A stretch of DNA of 64,000 bases. Origin: Gordius sp. MW1. Lineage: Eukaryota; Nematomorpha; Gordioida; Gordea; Gordiidae. This document shows positions 52,508 through 64,000 of the stretch, one piece after another (positions within the stretch are counted from its first letter, which is position 1; each line of letters opens with the position of its first letter). A program made the translations under genes and the position numbers. Below the pieces are notes generated by a model. It saw only the letters and a list, made by a program, of their open reading frames with translations. It was not told the DNA's origin and ran no database searches. Location: positions 12,245,835-12,309,834 of the forward strand of contig OZ038527.1 of the NCBI GenBank assembly GCA_964036665.1. The letters run 5' to 3'.

Positions 52508-55500
52508 AATTTGAGAATCCTATTATCCTCGATTGACTTCCGAAAATAGGTTTTAAGCTTCGAGAACTATCATTTTGACAAAAGACGACGTTTTATTGGT
52601 GCGATTAGTTTGTTGTATCGCAACGTGAGTGCTTAATTTTTGAAAATTGCTCTATGCGATCATGATTTCAAAGTAATAGTTTTCTGATATTGATAAATTT
52701 TTACTTTTTATCATGGAAACAACGTCTGAAAACGACAAATTTCATCGGATGAATACGGTTGAATAAAAAAATGTGAAAAATTTTGAGGTAAAAATATTCA
52801 TTTTTTCTATGTGAAAGAGCGTAAAAAAATATATAAAAATAAGCCAATTTGAGAATCCTATTATCCTGGATTGACTTCCGAAAAGAGGTTTTAAGCTGCG
52901 AGAACTATCATTTTGACAAAAGACAACGTTTTATTGTTGCGATTAGTTTGTTGTATCGCAACGTGAGTGCTTAATTTTTGAAAATTGCTCTATGCGATCA
53001 TGATTTCAAAGTAATAGTTTTCTGATTCTGATAAATTTTTACTTTTTATCATGGAAACAACGTCTGAAAACGACAACTTTCATCGGATGAATACGGTTGA
53101 ATAAAAAAATGTGAAAAATTTTGAGGTAAAAATATTTATTTTTTTCGATTCTATGTGAAAGAGCTTGAAAAAATATATAAAAATAAGCCAATTTGAGAAT
53201 CCTATTATCCTCGATTGACTTCCGAAAAGAGGTTTTAAGCTGCGAGAACTATCATTTTGACAAAAGACAACGTTTTATTGTTGCGATTAGTTTGTTGTAT
53301 CGCAACGTGAGTTTTTAATTTTTGAAAACTGCTCTATGCGATCATGATTTCAAAGTAATAGTTTTCTGATTCTGATAAATTTTTACTTTTTACTTTTTAT
53401 CATATAAACCACGTCTGAAAACGACAACTTTTATCGGATGAATACGGTTGAAAGAAAAAAATGTGAAAAATTTTGAGGTAAAAATATTTATTTTTTTCGA
53501 TTCTATGTGAAAGAGCTTGAAAAAATATATAAAAATAAGCCGATTTGAGAATCCTATTATCCTTGATTGACTTCCGAAGAGGTTTTAAGCTGCGAGAACT
53601 ATCATTTTGACAAAAGACAACGTTTTATTGTTGCGATTAGTTTGTTGTATCAAACGTGAGTGCTTAATTTTTGAAAACTGCTCTATGCAATCATGATTTA
53701 AAAGTAATAGTTTTCTGATTCTGATAAATTTTTACTTTTTATCATGGAAACATTCATTTTTTTCGATTCTATGTGAAAGAGCTTGAAAAAATATATAAAA
53801 GTAAGCCGATTTGAGAATCCTATTATCCTCGATTGACTTCCGAAAAGAGGTTTTAAGTTGCGAGAACTATCATTTTGACAAAAGACAACGTTTTATTGTT
53901 GCGGTTAGTTTGTTGTATCAAACGTGAGTGCTTAATTTTTGAAAACTGCTCTATACAATCATGATTTCAAAGTAATAGTTTTCTGATTCTGATAAATTTT
54001 TACTTTTTATCATGGAAACAACGTCTGAAAACGACAACTTTCATCGGATGAATACGGTTGAATAAAAAAATGTGAAAAATTTTGAGGTAAAAATGTTCTT
54101 TTTTTTCGATTCTATGTGAAAGAGCGTAAAAAAATATATAAAAATAAGCCAATTTGAGAATCCTATTATCCTCGATTGACTTCCGAAAAGAGGTTTTAAG
54201 TTGCGAGAGGTATCATTTTGACAAAAGACAACGTTTTATTGTTGCGATTAGTTTGTTGTATCAAACGTGAGTGCTTAATTTTTGAAAACTGCTCTATGCA
54301 ATCATGATTTTAAAGTAATAGTTTTCTGATTCTGATAAATTTTTCTTTTTATCATGGAAACAACGTCTAAAAACGACAAATTTCATCGGATGAATACGGT
54401 TGAAAGAAAAAAATGTGAAAAATTTTGAGGTAACAATATTTATTTTTTTCGATTCTATGTGAAAGAGCTTGAAAAAATATATAAAAGTAAGCCGATTTGA
54501 GAATCCTATTATCCTCGATTGACTTCCGAAAAGAGGTTTTAAGCTGCGAGAACTATCATTTTGACAAAAGACAACGTTTTATTGTTGCGATTAGTTTGTT
54601 GTATCGCAACGTGAGTGCTTAATTTTTGAAAATTGCTCCATGCGATCATGATTTCAAAGTAATAGTTTTCTGATTCTGATAAATTTTTACTTTTTATCAT
54701 GGAAACAACGTCTGAAAACGACAACTTTCATCGGATGAATACGGTTGAATAAAAAAATGTGAAAATATTTGAGGTAAAAATATTCTTTTTTTTGATTCTA
54801 TGTGAAAGAGCGTAAAAAAATATATAAAAATAAGCCAATTTGAGAATACTATTATCCTGGATTGACTTCCGAAAAGAGGTTTTAAGCTGCGAGAACTATT
54901 ATTTTGACAAATGACAACGTTTTATTGTTGCGATTAGTTTGTTTTATCGTAACGTGAGTGCTTAATTTTTGAAAATTGCTCTAAGCGATCATGATTTCAA
55001 AGTAATAGTTTTCTGATTCTGATATATTTTTACTTTTTATCATGGAAACAACGTCTGAAAACGACAACTTTCATCGGATGAATACGGTAGAAAGAAAAAA
55101 ATGTGAAAAATTTTGAGGTAAAAATATTCATTTTTTTCGATTCTATGTGAAAGAGCGTAAAAAAATATATAAAAATAAGCCAATTTGAGAATACTATTAT
55201 CCTGGATTGACTTCCGAAAAGAGGTTTTAAGCTGCGAGAACTATCATTTTGACAAAAGACAACGTTTTATTGTTGCGATTAGTTTGTTGTATCGCAACGT
55301 GAGTGCTTAATTTTTGAAAATTGCTCTATGCGATCATGATTTCAAAGTAATAGTTTTCTGATTCTGATAAATTTTTACTTTTTATCATGGAAACAACGTC
55401 TGAAAACGACAACTTTCATCGGATGAATACGGTTGAAAGAAAAAAATGTGAAAAATTTTGAGGTAAAAATATTTATTTTTTTCGATTCTATGTGAAAGAG

Positions 55501-55663
55501 CTTAAAAAATATATAAAAGTAAGCCGATTTGAGAATCCTATTATCCTCAATTGACTTCCGAAAAGAGGTTTTAAGCTGCGAGAACTATCATTTTGACAAA
55601 AGACAACGTTTTATTGTTGCGATTAGTTTGTTGTATCGTAACGTGAGTGCTTAATTTTTGAAA
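52508..55663 (+). repeat. Mosaic satellite block
   Basis: About 9 monomers. It contains the second copy of the 1,034-bp repeat (53008-53541) and a truncated monomer starting at 53753. One monomer has lost the cgattc string from the T-run region (cattttttctatgtg near 52799). Private variants include aaaatgttc near 54091, gcgagaggtatc near 54202, gtaacaatattt near 54430 and gtttgttttatcg near 54938. After the 53399 marker the array switches to ccttgatt/ccgaagagg instead of the usual partner monomer. Confidence 0.85.
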
Positions 55664-57677
55664 ATTGCTCTATGCGATCATGATTTCAAAGTAATAGTTT
55701 TCTGATTCTGATAAATTTTTACTTTTTATCATGGAAACAACGTCTGAAAACGACAACTTTCATCGGATGAATACGGTTGAATAAAAAAATGTGAAAAATT
55801 TTGAGGTAAAAATATTTATTTTTTTCGATTCTATGTGAAAGAGCTTGAAAAAATATATAAAAATAAGCCAATTTGAGAATCCTATTATCCTCGATTGACT
55901 TCCGAAAAGAGGTTTTAAGCTGCGAGAACTATCATTTTGACAAAAGACAACGTTTTATTGTTGCGATTAGTTTGTTGTATCGCAACGTGAGTTTTTAATT
56001 TTTGAAAACTGCTCTATGCGATCATGATTTCAAAGTAATAGTTTTCCGATTCTGATAAATTTTTACTTTTTACTTTTTATCATATAACCCACGTCTGAAA
56101 ACGACAACTTTTATCGGATGCGATTCTATGTGAAAGAGCTTGAAAAAATATATAAAAATAAGCCAATTTGAGAATCCTATTATCCTCGATTGACTTCCGA
56201 AAATAGGTTTTAAGCTTCGAGAACTATCATTTTGACAAAAGACGACGTTTTATTGGTGCGATTAGTTTGTTGTATCGCAACGTGAGTGCTTAATTTTTGA
56301 AAATTGCTCTATGCGATCAAGATTTCAAAGTAATAGTTTTCTGATTCTGATAAATTTTTACTTTTTATCATGGAAACAACGTCTGAAAACGACAACTTTC
56401 ATCGGATGAATACGGTTGAATAAAAAAATGTGAAAAATTTTGAGGTAAAAATATTCATTTTTTTCGATTCTATGTGAAAGAGCTTGAAAAAATATATAAA
56501 AGTAAGCCATTTGAGAATCTTATTATCCTCGATTGACTTCCGAAAAGAGGTTTTAAGCTGCGAGAACTATCATTTTGACAAAAGACAAAGTTTTATTGTT
56601 GCGACTAGTTTGTTGTATCAAACGTGAGTGCTTAATTTTTGAAAATTGCTCTATGCGATCATGATTTCAAAGTAATAGTTTTCTGATTCTGATAAATTTT
56701 TACTTTTTATCATGGAAACAACGTCTGAAAACGATCTTTCATCGGATGAATACGGTTGAAAGAAAAAATGTGAAAAATTTTGAGGTAAAAATATTCATTT
56801 TTTTCGATTCTATGTGAAAGAGCGTATAAAAATATATAAAAATAAGCCAATTTGAGAATCCTATTATCCTCGATTGACTTCCGAAAAGAGGTTTTAAGCT
56901 GCGAGAACTATCATTTTGACAAAAGACAACGTTTTATTGTTGCGATTAGTTTGTTGTATCAAACGTGAGTGCTTAATTTTTGAAAATTGCTCCATGCGAT
57001 CATAATTTAAAGTAATAGTTATCTGATTCTGATAAATTTTTACTTTTTATCATGGAAACAACGTCTGAAAACGACAACTTTCATCGGATGAATACGGTTG
57101 AATAAAAACATGTGAAAAATTTTGAGGTAAAAATATTCCTTTTTTTCGATTCTATGTGAAAGAGCTTGAAAAAATATATAAAAGTAAGCCGATTTGAGAA
57201 TCTTATTATCCTCGATTAACTTCCGAAAAGAGGTTTTAAGCTGCGAGAACTATCATTTTGACAAAAGACAACGTTTTATTGTTGCGATTAGCTTGTTGTA
57301 TCAAACGTGAGTGCTTAATTTATGAAAACTGCTCTATGCAATCATGATTTCAAAGTAATAGTTTTCTGATTCTGATAAATTTTTACTTTTTATCATGGAA
57401 ACAACGTCTGAAAACGACAACTTTCATCGGATGAATACGGTTGAATAAAAAAATGTGAAAAATTTTGAGGTAAAAATATTCATTTTTTTCGATTCTATGT
57501 GAAAAAGCGTAAAAAAATATATAAAAATAAGCCAATTTGAGAATCCTATTATCCTAGATTGACTTCCGAAAAGAGGTTTTAAGCTGCGAGAACTATAATT
57601 TTGACAAAAGACAACGTTTTATTGTTGCGATTAGTTTGTTGTATCGCAACGTGAGTGCTTAATTTTTGAAAATTGCT
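55664..57677 (+). repeat. Divergent third copy of the 41.1-43.2 kb block, with a 57-bp deletion
   Basis: Monomer order and private variants follow about 41116-43187 at an offset of 14,548 bp, falling to 14,491 after a 57-bp deletion at 56120/56121 (tatcggatg joined directly to cgattctatg). Shared markers are the 7-bp duplication, gaaaatagg/agcttcg, gacgacg/ttggtgcg, gtaagccatttg, gacaaagttt, gatctttcatc, gcgtataaaa, attcctttttt, gcttgttgtatcaaacg and ctataattttg. It has more substitutions than the 47.4-kb copy (for example ttttccgattc, tatcataattta, cgattaacttcc), so it separated earlier or lies outside the zone of recent homogenisation. Confidence 0.88.
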
Positions 57678-60600
57678 CCATGCGATCATGATTTCAAAGT
57701 AATAGTTTTCTGATTCTGATAAATTTTTACTTTTTATCATGGAAACAACGTCTGAAAACGACAACTTTCATCGGATGAATACGGTTGAATAAAAAAATGT
57801 GAAAATATTTGAGGTAAAAATATTCTTTTTTTTCGATTCTATGTGAAAGAGCGTAAAAAAATATATAAAAATAAGCCAATTTGAGAATCCTATTATCCTC
57901 GATTGACTTCCGAAAAGAGGTTTTAAGTTGCGAGAACTATCATTTTGACAAAAGACAACGTTTTATTGTTGCGGTTAGTTTGTTGTATCAAACGTGAGTG
58001 CTTAATTTTTGATAACTGCTCTATGCAATCATGATTTAAAAGTAATAGTTTTCTGATTCTGATAAATTTTTCTTTTTATCATGGAAACAACGTCTGAAAA
58101 CGACAACTTTCATCGGATGAATACGGTTGAATAAAAAAATGTGAAAATATTTGAGGTAAAAATATTCTTTTTTTTCGATTCTATGTGAAAGAGCGTAAAA
58201 AAATATATAAAAATAAGCCAATTTGAGAATCCTATTATCCTCGATTGACTTCCGAAAAGAGGTTTTAAGTTGCGAGAATTATCATTTTGACAAAAGACAA
58301 CGTTTTATTGTTGCGGTTAGTTTGTTGTATCAAACGTGAGTGCTTAATTTTTGAAAACTGCTCTATGCAATCATGATTTAAAAGTAATAGTTTTCTGATT
58401 CTGATAAATTTTTACTTTTTATCATGGAAACATTCATTTTTTTCGATTCTATGTGAAAGAGCTTGAAAAAATATATAAAAGTAAGCCGATTTGAGAATCC
58501 TATTATCCTCGATTGACTTCCGAAAAGAGGTTTTAAGTTGCGAGAACTATCATTTTGACAAAAGACAACGTTTTATTGTTGCGGTTAGTTTGTTGTATCA
58601 AACGTGAGTGCTTAATTTTTGAAAACTGCTCTATGCAATCATGATTTAAAAGTAATAGTTTTCTGATTCTGATAAATTTTTCTTTTTATCATGGAAACAA
58701 CGTCTAAAAACGACAAATTTCATCGGATGAATACGGTTGAAAGAAAAAATGTGAAAAATTTTGAGGTAACAATATTTATTTTTTTCGATTCTATGTGAAA
58801 GAGCTTGAAAAAATATATAAAAGTAAGCCGATTTGAGAATCCTATTATCCTCGATTGACTTCCGAAAAGAGGTTTTAAGCTGCGAGAACTATCATTTTGA
58901 CAAAAGACAACGTTTTATTGTTGCGATAATTTTGTTGTATCGCAACGTGAGTGCTTAATTTTTGAAAATTGCTCCATGCGATCATGATTTCAAAGTAATA
59001 GTTTTCTGATTCTGATAAATTTTTACTTTTTATCATGGAAACAACGTCTGAAAACGACAACTTTCATCGGATGAATACGGTTGAATAAAAAAATGTGAAA
59101 AATTTTGAGGTAAAAATATTTATTTTTTTCGATTCTATGTGAAAAAGCGTAAAAAAATATATAAAAATAAGCCAATTTGAGAATCCTATTATCCTGGAGT
59201 GACTTCCGAAAAGAGGTTTTAAGCTGCGAGAACTATAATTTTGACAAAAGACAACGTTTTATTGTTGCGATTAGTTTGTTGTATCGCAACGTGAGTGCTT
59301 AATTTTTGAAAATTGCTCTATGCGATCATGATTTCAAAGTAATAGTTTTCTGATTCTGATAAATTTTTACTTTTTATCATGGAAACAACGTCTGAAATGA
59401 CAACTTTCATCGGATGAATACGGTTGAATAAAAAAATGTGAAAAATTTTGAGGTAAAAATATTTATTTTTTTCGATTCTATGTGAAAGAGCTTGAAAAAA
59501 TATATAAAAGTAAGCCGATTTGAGAATCCTATTATCCTTGATTGACTTCCGAAGAGGTTTTAAGCTGCGAGAACTATCATTTTGACAAAAGACAACGTTT
59601 TATTGTTGCGATTAGTTTGTTGTATCGCAACGTGAATGCTTAATTTTTGAAAACTGCTCTATGCGATCATGATTTCAAAGTAATAGTTTTCTGATTCTGA
59701 TAAATTTTTACTTTTTATCATGGAAACAACGTCTGAAATGACAACTTTCATCGGATGAATACGGTTGAATAAAAAAATGTGAAAAATTTTGAGGTAAAAA
59801 TATTCATTTTTTTTCGATTCTATGCGAAAGAGCTTAAAAAAATATATATAAGTAAGCCGATTTGAGAATCCTATTATCCTTGATTGACTTCCGAAAAGAG
59901 GTTTTAAGCTGCGAGAACTATCATTTTGACAAAAGACAACGTTTTATTGTTGCGATTAGTTTGTTGTATCAAACGTGAGTGCTTAATTTTTGAAAACTGC
60001 TCTATCCAATCATGATTTAAAAGTAATAGTTTTCTGATTCTGATAAATTTTTACTTTTTATCATGGAAACAACGTCTGAAAACGACAACTTTCATCGGAT
60101 GAATACAGTTGAATAAAAAAATGTGAAAAATTTTGAGGTAAAAATATTCTTTTTTTTCGATTCTATGTGAAAGAGCGTAAAAAAATATATAAAAATAAGC
60201 CAATTTGAGAATCCTATTATCCTCGATTGACTTCCGAAAAGAGGTTTTAAGTTGCGAGAACTATCATTTTGACAAAAGACAACGTTTTATTGTTGCGATT
60301 AGTTTGTTGTATCAAACGTGAGTGCTTAATTTTTGAAAACTGCTCTATGCAATCATGATTTAAAAGTAATAGTTTTCTGATTCTGATAAATTTTTCTTTT
60401 TATCATGGAAACAACGTCTAAAAACGACAAATTTCATCGGATGAATACGGTTGAAAGAAAAAAATGTGAAAAATTTTGAGGTAAAAATATTTATTTTTTT
60501 CGATTCTATGTGAAAGAGCTTGAAAAAATATATAAAAGTAAGCCAATTTGAGAATCCTATTATCCTCGATTGACTTCCGAAAAGAGGTTTTAAGCTGCGA

Positions 60601-62606
60601 GAACTATCATTTTGACAAAAGACAACGTTTTATTGTTGCGATTAGTTTGTTGTATCGCAACGTGAGTGCTTAATTTTTGAAAATTGCTCCATGCGATCAT
60701 GATTTCAAAGTAATAGTTTTCTGATTCTGATAAATTTTTACTTTTTATCATGGAAACAACGTCTGAAAACGACAACTTTCATCGGATGAATACGGTAGAA
60801 AGAAAAAAATGTGAAAAATTTTGAGGTAAAAATATTCATTTTTTTCGATTCTATGTGAAAGAGCGTAAAAAAATATATAAAAATAAGCCAATTTGAGAAT
60901 ACTATTATCCTGGATTGACTTCCGAAAAGAGGTTTTAAGCTGCGAGAACTATCATTTTGACAAAAGACAACGTTTTATTGTTGCGATTAGCTTGTTGTAT
61001 CGTAACGTGAGTGCTTAATTTTTGAAAATTGCTCTATGCGATCATGATTTCAAAGTAATAGTTTTCTGATTCTGATAAATTTTTACTTTTTATCATGGAA
61101 ACAACGTCTGAAAACGACAACTTTCATCGGATGAATACGGTTGAATAAAAAAATGTGAAAAATTTTGAGGTAAAAATATTCATTTTTTTCGATTCTATGT
61201 GAAAGAGCTTGAAAAAATATATAAAAGTAAGCCGATTTGAGAATCCTATTATCCTTGATTGACTTCCGAAGAGGTTTTAAGCTGCGAGAACTATCATTTT
61301 GACAAAAGACAACGTTTTATTGTTGCGATTAGTTTGTTGTATCGCAACGTGAATGCTTAATTTTTGAAAATTGCTCTATGCGATCATGATTTCAAAGTAA
61401 TAGTTTTCTGATTCTGATAAATTTTTACTTTTTATCATGGAAACAACGTCTGAAAACGACAACTTTCATCGGATGAATACGGTTGAATAAAAAAATGTGA
61501 AAAATTTTGAGGTAAAAATATTCATTTTTTTCGATTCTATGTGAAAGAGCTTGAAAAAATATATAAAAGTAAGCCGATTTGAGAATCCTATTATCCTTGA
61601 TTGACTTCCGAAGAGGTTTTAAGCTGCGAGAACTATCATTTTGACAAAAGACAACGTTTTATTGTTGCGATTAGTTTGTTGTATCGCAACGTGAATGCTT
61701 AATTTTTGAAAATTGCTCTATGCGATCATGATTTCAAAGTAATAGTTTTCTGATTCTGATAAATTTTTACTTTTTATCAAGGAAACAACGTCTGAAAACG
61801 ACAACTTTCATCGGATGAATACGGTTGAAAGAAAAAAATGTGAAAAATTTTGAGGTAAAAATATTTATTTTTTTCGATTCTATGTGAAAGAGCTTAAAAA
61901 AATATATAAAAGTAAGCCGATTTGAGAATCCTATTATCCTCAATTGACCCGAAAAGAGGTTTTAAGCTGCGAGAACTATCATTTTGACAAAAGACAACGT
62001 TTTATTGTTGCGATTAGTTTGTTGTATCGCAACGTGAATGCTTAATTTTTGAAAATTGCTCTATGCGATCATGATTTCAAAGTAATAGTTTTCTGATTCT
62101 GATAAATTTTTACTTTTTATCATGGAAACAACGTCTGAAAACGACAACTTTCATCGGATGAATACGGTTGAAAGAAAAAAATGTGAAAAATATTGAGGTA
62201 AAAATATTCATTTTTTTCGATTCTATGTGAAAGAGCTTGAAAAAATATATAAAAGTAAGCCGATTTGAGAATCCTATTATCCTCGAATGACTTCCCCAAA
62301 GAGGTTTTAAGTTGTGAGAACTATCATTTTGACAAAAGACAACGTTTTATTGTTGCGGTTAGTTTGTTGTATCAAATGTGAGTGCTTAATTTTTGAAAAC
62401 TGCTCTATGCAATCATGATTTCAAAGTAATAGTTTTCTGATTCTGATAAATTTTTACTTTTTATCATGGAAACAACGTCTGAAAACGACAACTTTCATCG
62501 GATGAATACGGTTGAAAGAATAAAATGTGAAAAATTTTGAGGTAAAAATATTTATTTTTTTCGATACTATGTGAAAGAGCTTGAAAAAATATATAAAAGT
62601 AAGCCG
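57678..62606 (+). repeat. Mosaic satellite block near the right end
   Basis: About 14 monomers. It includes the fourth truncated monomer (from 58433), gtaacaatattt near 58766 matching that near 54430, the gaaatgacaac pair near 59390 and 59731, and the variant gcgataattttg near 58924. The 3-bp-shorter caattgacccgaaaag is near 61951, and cgaatgacttccccaaag with gttgtgag is near 62283-62311. The 43.6-44.3 kb order recurs here at about +15,790 bp. Confidence 0.83.
61012..61779 (+). repeat. Tandem near-identical monomers (period 342 bp)
   Basis: From 61012 to 61437 the sequence matches 61354-61779, bounded by g/a at 61011/61353 and t/a at 61438/61780 (tatcatgg versus tatcaagg). Both units carry ccttgatt, ccgaagagg, a perfect dyad and gtgaatgctt. 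It is a single-monomer duplication, the smallest amplification step visible. Confidence 0.82.
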
Positions 62607-64000
62607 ATTTGAGAATCCTATTATCCTCGATTGACTTCCGAAAAGAGGTTTTAAGCTGCGAGAACTATCATTTTGACAAAAGACAACGTTTTATTGTTGC
62701 GATTAGTTTGTTGTATCGCAACGTGAGTGCTTAATTTTTGAAAACTGCTCTATGCGATCATGATTTCAAAGTAATAGTTTTCTGATTCTGACAAATTTTT
62801 ACTTTTTATCATGAAAACAACGTCTAAAACGACAAATTTCATCGGATGAATACGGTAGAAAGAAAAAAATGTTAAAAATATTGAGGTAAAAATATTCATT
62901 TTTCGATTCTATGTGAAAGAGCTTGAAAAAATATATAAAAGTAAGCCGATTTGAGAATCCTATTATCCTCGATTGACTTCCGAAAAGAGGTTTTAAGCTG
63001 CGAGAACTATCATTTTGACAAAAGAAAACGTTTTATTGTTGCGATTAGTTTGTTGTATCGTAACGTGAGTGCTTAATTTTTGAAAATTGCTCTATGCGAT
63101 CATGATTTCAAAGTAATAGTTTTCTGATTCTGATAAATTTTTACTTTTTATCATGGAAACAACGTCTGAAAACGACAACTTTCATCGGATGAATACGGTT
63201 GAAAGAAAAAAATGTGAAAAATTTTGAGGTAAAAATATTTATTTTTTTCGATTCTATGTGAAAGAGCTTAAAAAAATATATAAAAGTAAGCCGATTTGAG
63301 AATCCTATTATCCTCAATTGACTTCCGTAATGAGGTTTTAAGCTGCGAGAACTAACATTTTGACAAAAGACAACGTTTTATTGTTGCGATTAGTTTGTTG
63401 TATCGCAACGTGAATGCTTAATTTTTGAAAATTGCTCTATGCGATCATGATTTCAAAGTAATAGTTTTCTGATTCTGATAAATTTTTACTTTTTATCATG
63501 GAAACAACGTCTGAAAACGACAACTTTCATCGGATGAATACGGTTGAAAGAAAAAAATGTGAAAAATTTTGAGGTAAAAATATTTATTTTTTTCGATTCT
63601 ATGTGAAAGAGCGTAAAAAAATATATAAAAATAAGCCAATTTGAGAATCCTATTATCCTCGATTGACTTCCGAAAAGAGGTTTTAAGCTGCGAGAACTAT
63701 CATTTTGACAAAAGACAACGTTTTATTGTTGCGATTAGTTTGTTGTATCGCAACGTGAGTGCTTAATTTTTGAAAACTGCTCTATGCGATCATGATTTCA
63801 AAGTAATAGTTTTCTGATTCTGACAAATTTTTACTTTTTATCATGGAAACAACGTCTAAAACGACAAATTTCATCGGATGAATACGGTAGAAAGAAAAAA
63901 ATGTTAAAAATATTGAGGTAAAAATATTCATTTTTCGATTCTATGTGAAAGAGCTTGAAAAAATATATAAAAGTAAGCCGATTTGAGAATCCTATTATCC
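62607..64000 (+). repeat. 3-monomer repeat (period 1,032 bp) running off the right edge
   Basis: 62607-62968 matches 63639-64000 with one difference seen (atgaaaac at 62814 versus atggaaac at 63846). Shared markers are ctgacaaattttt, gtctaaaacgacaaa, atgttaaaaatattgagg and the shortened T run attcatttttcg. The interval between holds ordinary monomers, one with ccgtaatgagg near 63326. The repeat continues past the window, so more copies may follow. Confidence 0.88.

Larger units (their letters stand above)
1..64000 (+). repeat. Satellite DNA array, ~344-bp monomer, about 186 head-to-tail copies
   Basis: Every part of the window aligns to the same monomer of roughly 343 bp, always in the same orientation. 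Counting from the conserved string aactttcatcgg, the first monomers start at 1, 345, 689, 1034, 1378, 1720, 2062, 2407, 2751, 3094, 3439 and 3784, giving lengths of 342-345 bp. The last, partial copy starts near 63866. Length differences come from small indels in A or T runs. No non-satellite base pairs interrupt the array, and neither end shows a boundary. Such arrays are known from eukaryotic heterochromatin, often at centromeres; that location is inferred here, not shown. I do not recognise the family. The orientation label is arbitrary. Confidence 0.98.

Noticed and set aside
1725..60775. Recurrent small ORFs of 60-88 codons, all on the minus strand (for example 1725-1907, 10275-10541, 13914-14099, 60590-60775)
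   Set aside because: They are the same few stretches of the satellite monomer read on the minus strand. They recur because the DNA repeats, and they change frame or end with single-base indels in A or T runs; the 88-codon one exists because of a T-run indel near 10490. Most monomers are 343-344 bp, not a multiple of three, and no long frame persists. No recognisable domain or codon-level conservation.
1..64000. CRISPR array
   Set aside because: The repeat unit is about 344 bp with no short direct repeats separated by unique spacers. All of the unit is repeated.
1..64000. tRNA, rRNA or other structural RNA gene in the monomer
   Set aside because: No cloverleaf, A/B box pair or rRNA core string was recognised. 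The single 8-bp hairpin and AT-rich context do not suffice for an RNA gene call.
1..64000. LTRs, terminal inverted repeats or a transposon as source of the repeats
   Set aside because: No element internal region, target-site duplication, primer-binding site or transposase/reverse transcriptase frame is present. Units abut directly head to tail.
1..64000. Bacterial, plasmid or organelle origin
   Set aside because: No coding density, no ribosome-binding sites and no known organelle genes. A pure AT-rich satellite of this length is not expected in those genomes.

Overview
The whole 64-kb window is one uninterrupted block of satellite DNA. It is a head-to-tail array of about 186 copies of an AT-rich monomer, usually 342-345 bp long and all in the same orientation. 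The first monomer is 30.5% G+C by hand count. I found no protein-coding gene, RNA gene, transposon, CRISPR array or unique sequence. Pure satellite over tens of kb points to a eukaryotic genome, most likely a (peri)centromeric, subtelomeric or other heterochromatic block. A unit of about 344 bp is close to two nucleosome repeats (2 x 172), a common satellite size class. I do not recognise the family and cannot name the organism. An insect or other invertebrate with AT-rich satellites is possible, but that is a guess. Both window edges cut through the array.

Layout. Monomers differ by a limited set of recurring variants, and runs of the same variants in the same order reveal several generations of block duplication. 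Left part: a 3,780-bp period (11 monomers), 817-4188 repeated at 4597-7968 with two differences seen. Then a mixed block (7969-12369). Middle: a 6,875-bp period (20 monomers), 12370-18776 repeated at 19245-25651 with no difference found. This runs into a 2,748-bp period (8 monomers, 24576-30116), then a 1,700-bp period (5 monomers, one carrying a 19-bp deletion, 29328-32756), then a 687-bp dimer (32041-33456). Right part: a 2,753-bp period (8 monomers, 36656-42147), followed by a mosaic (42148-64000) in which pieces of this block reappear at distances of 4.5, 6.0 and 14.5 kb. The mosaic also holds truncated monomers, 3-monomer repeats and hybrid monomers.

Each monomer has conserved internal structure: a run of A/T tracts spaced about 11-12 bp, a perfect TATA-box-like string, and an 8-bp inverted repeat with an 11-bp loop. 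Many copies disrupt the inverted repeat in one or both arms. A subset of monomers carries AATAAA on the + strand. No function can be assigned from sequence alone. The main biological signal is how the array evolves: repeated unequal exchange or segmental amplification at several period lengths, local homogenisation, and breakpoints that can be mapped to single monomers. The many small ORFs, all on the minus strand, are repeat artefacts and are not annotated as genes.
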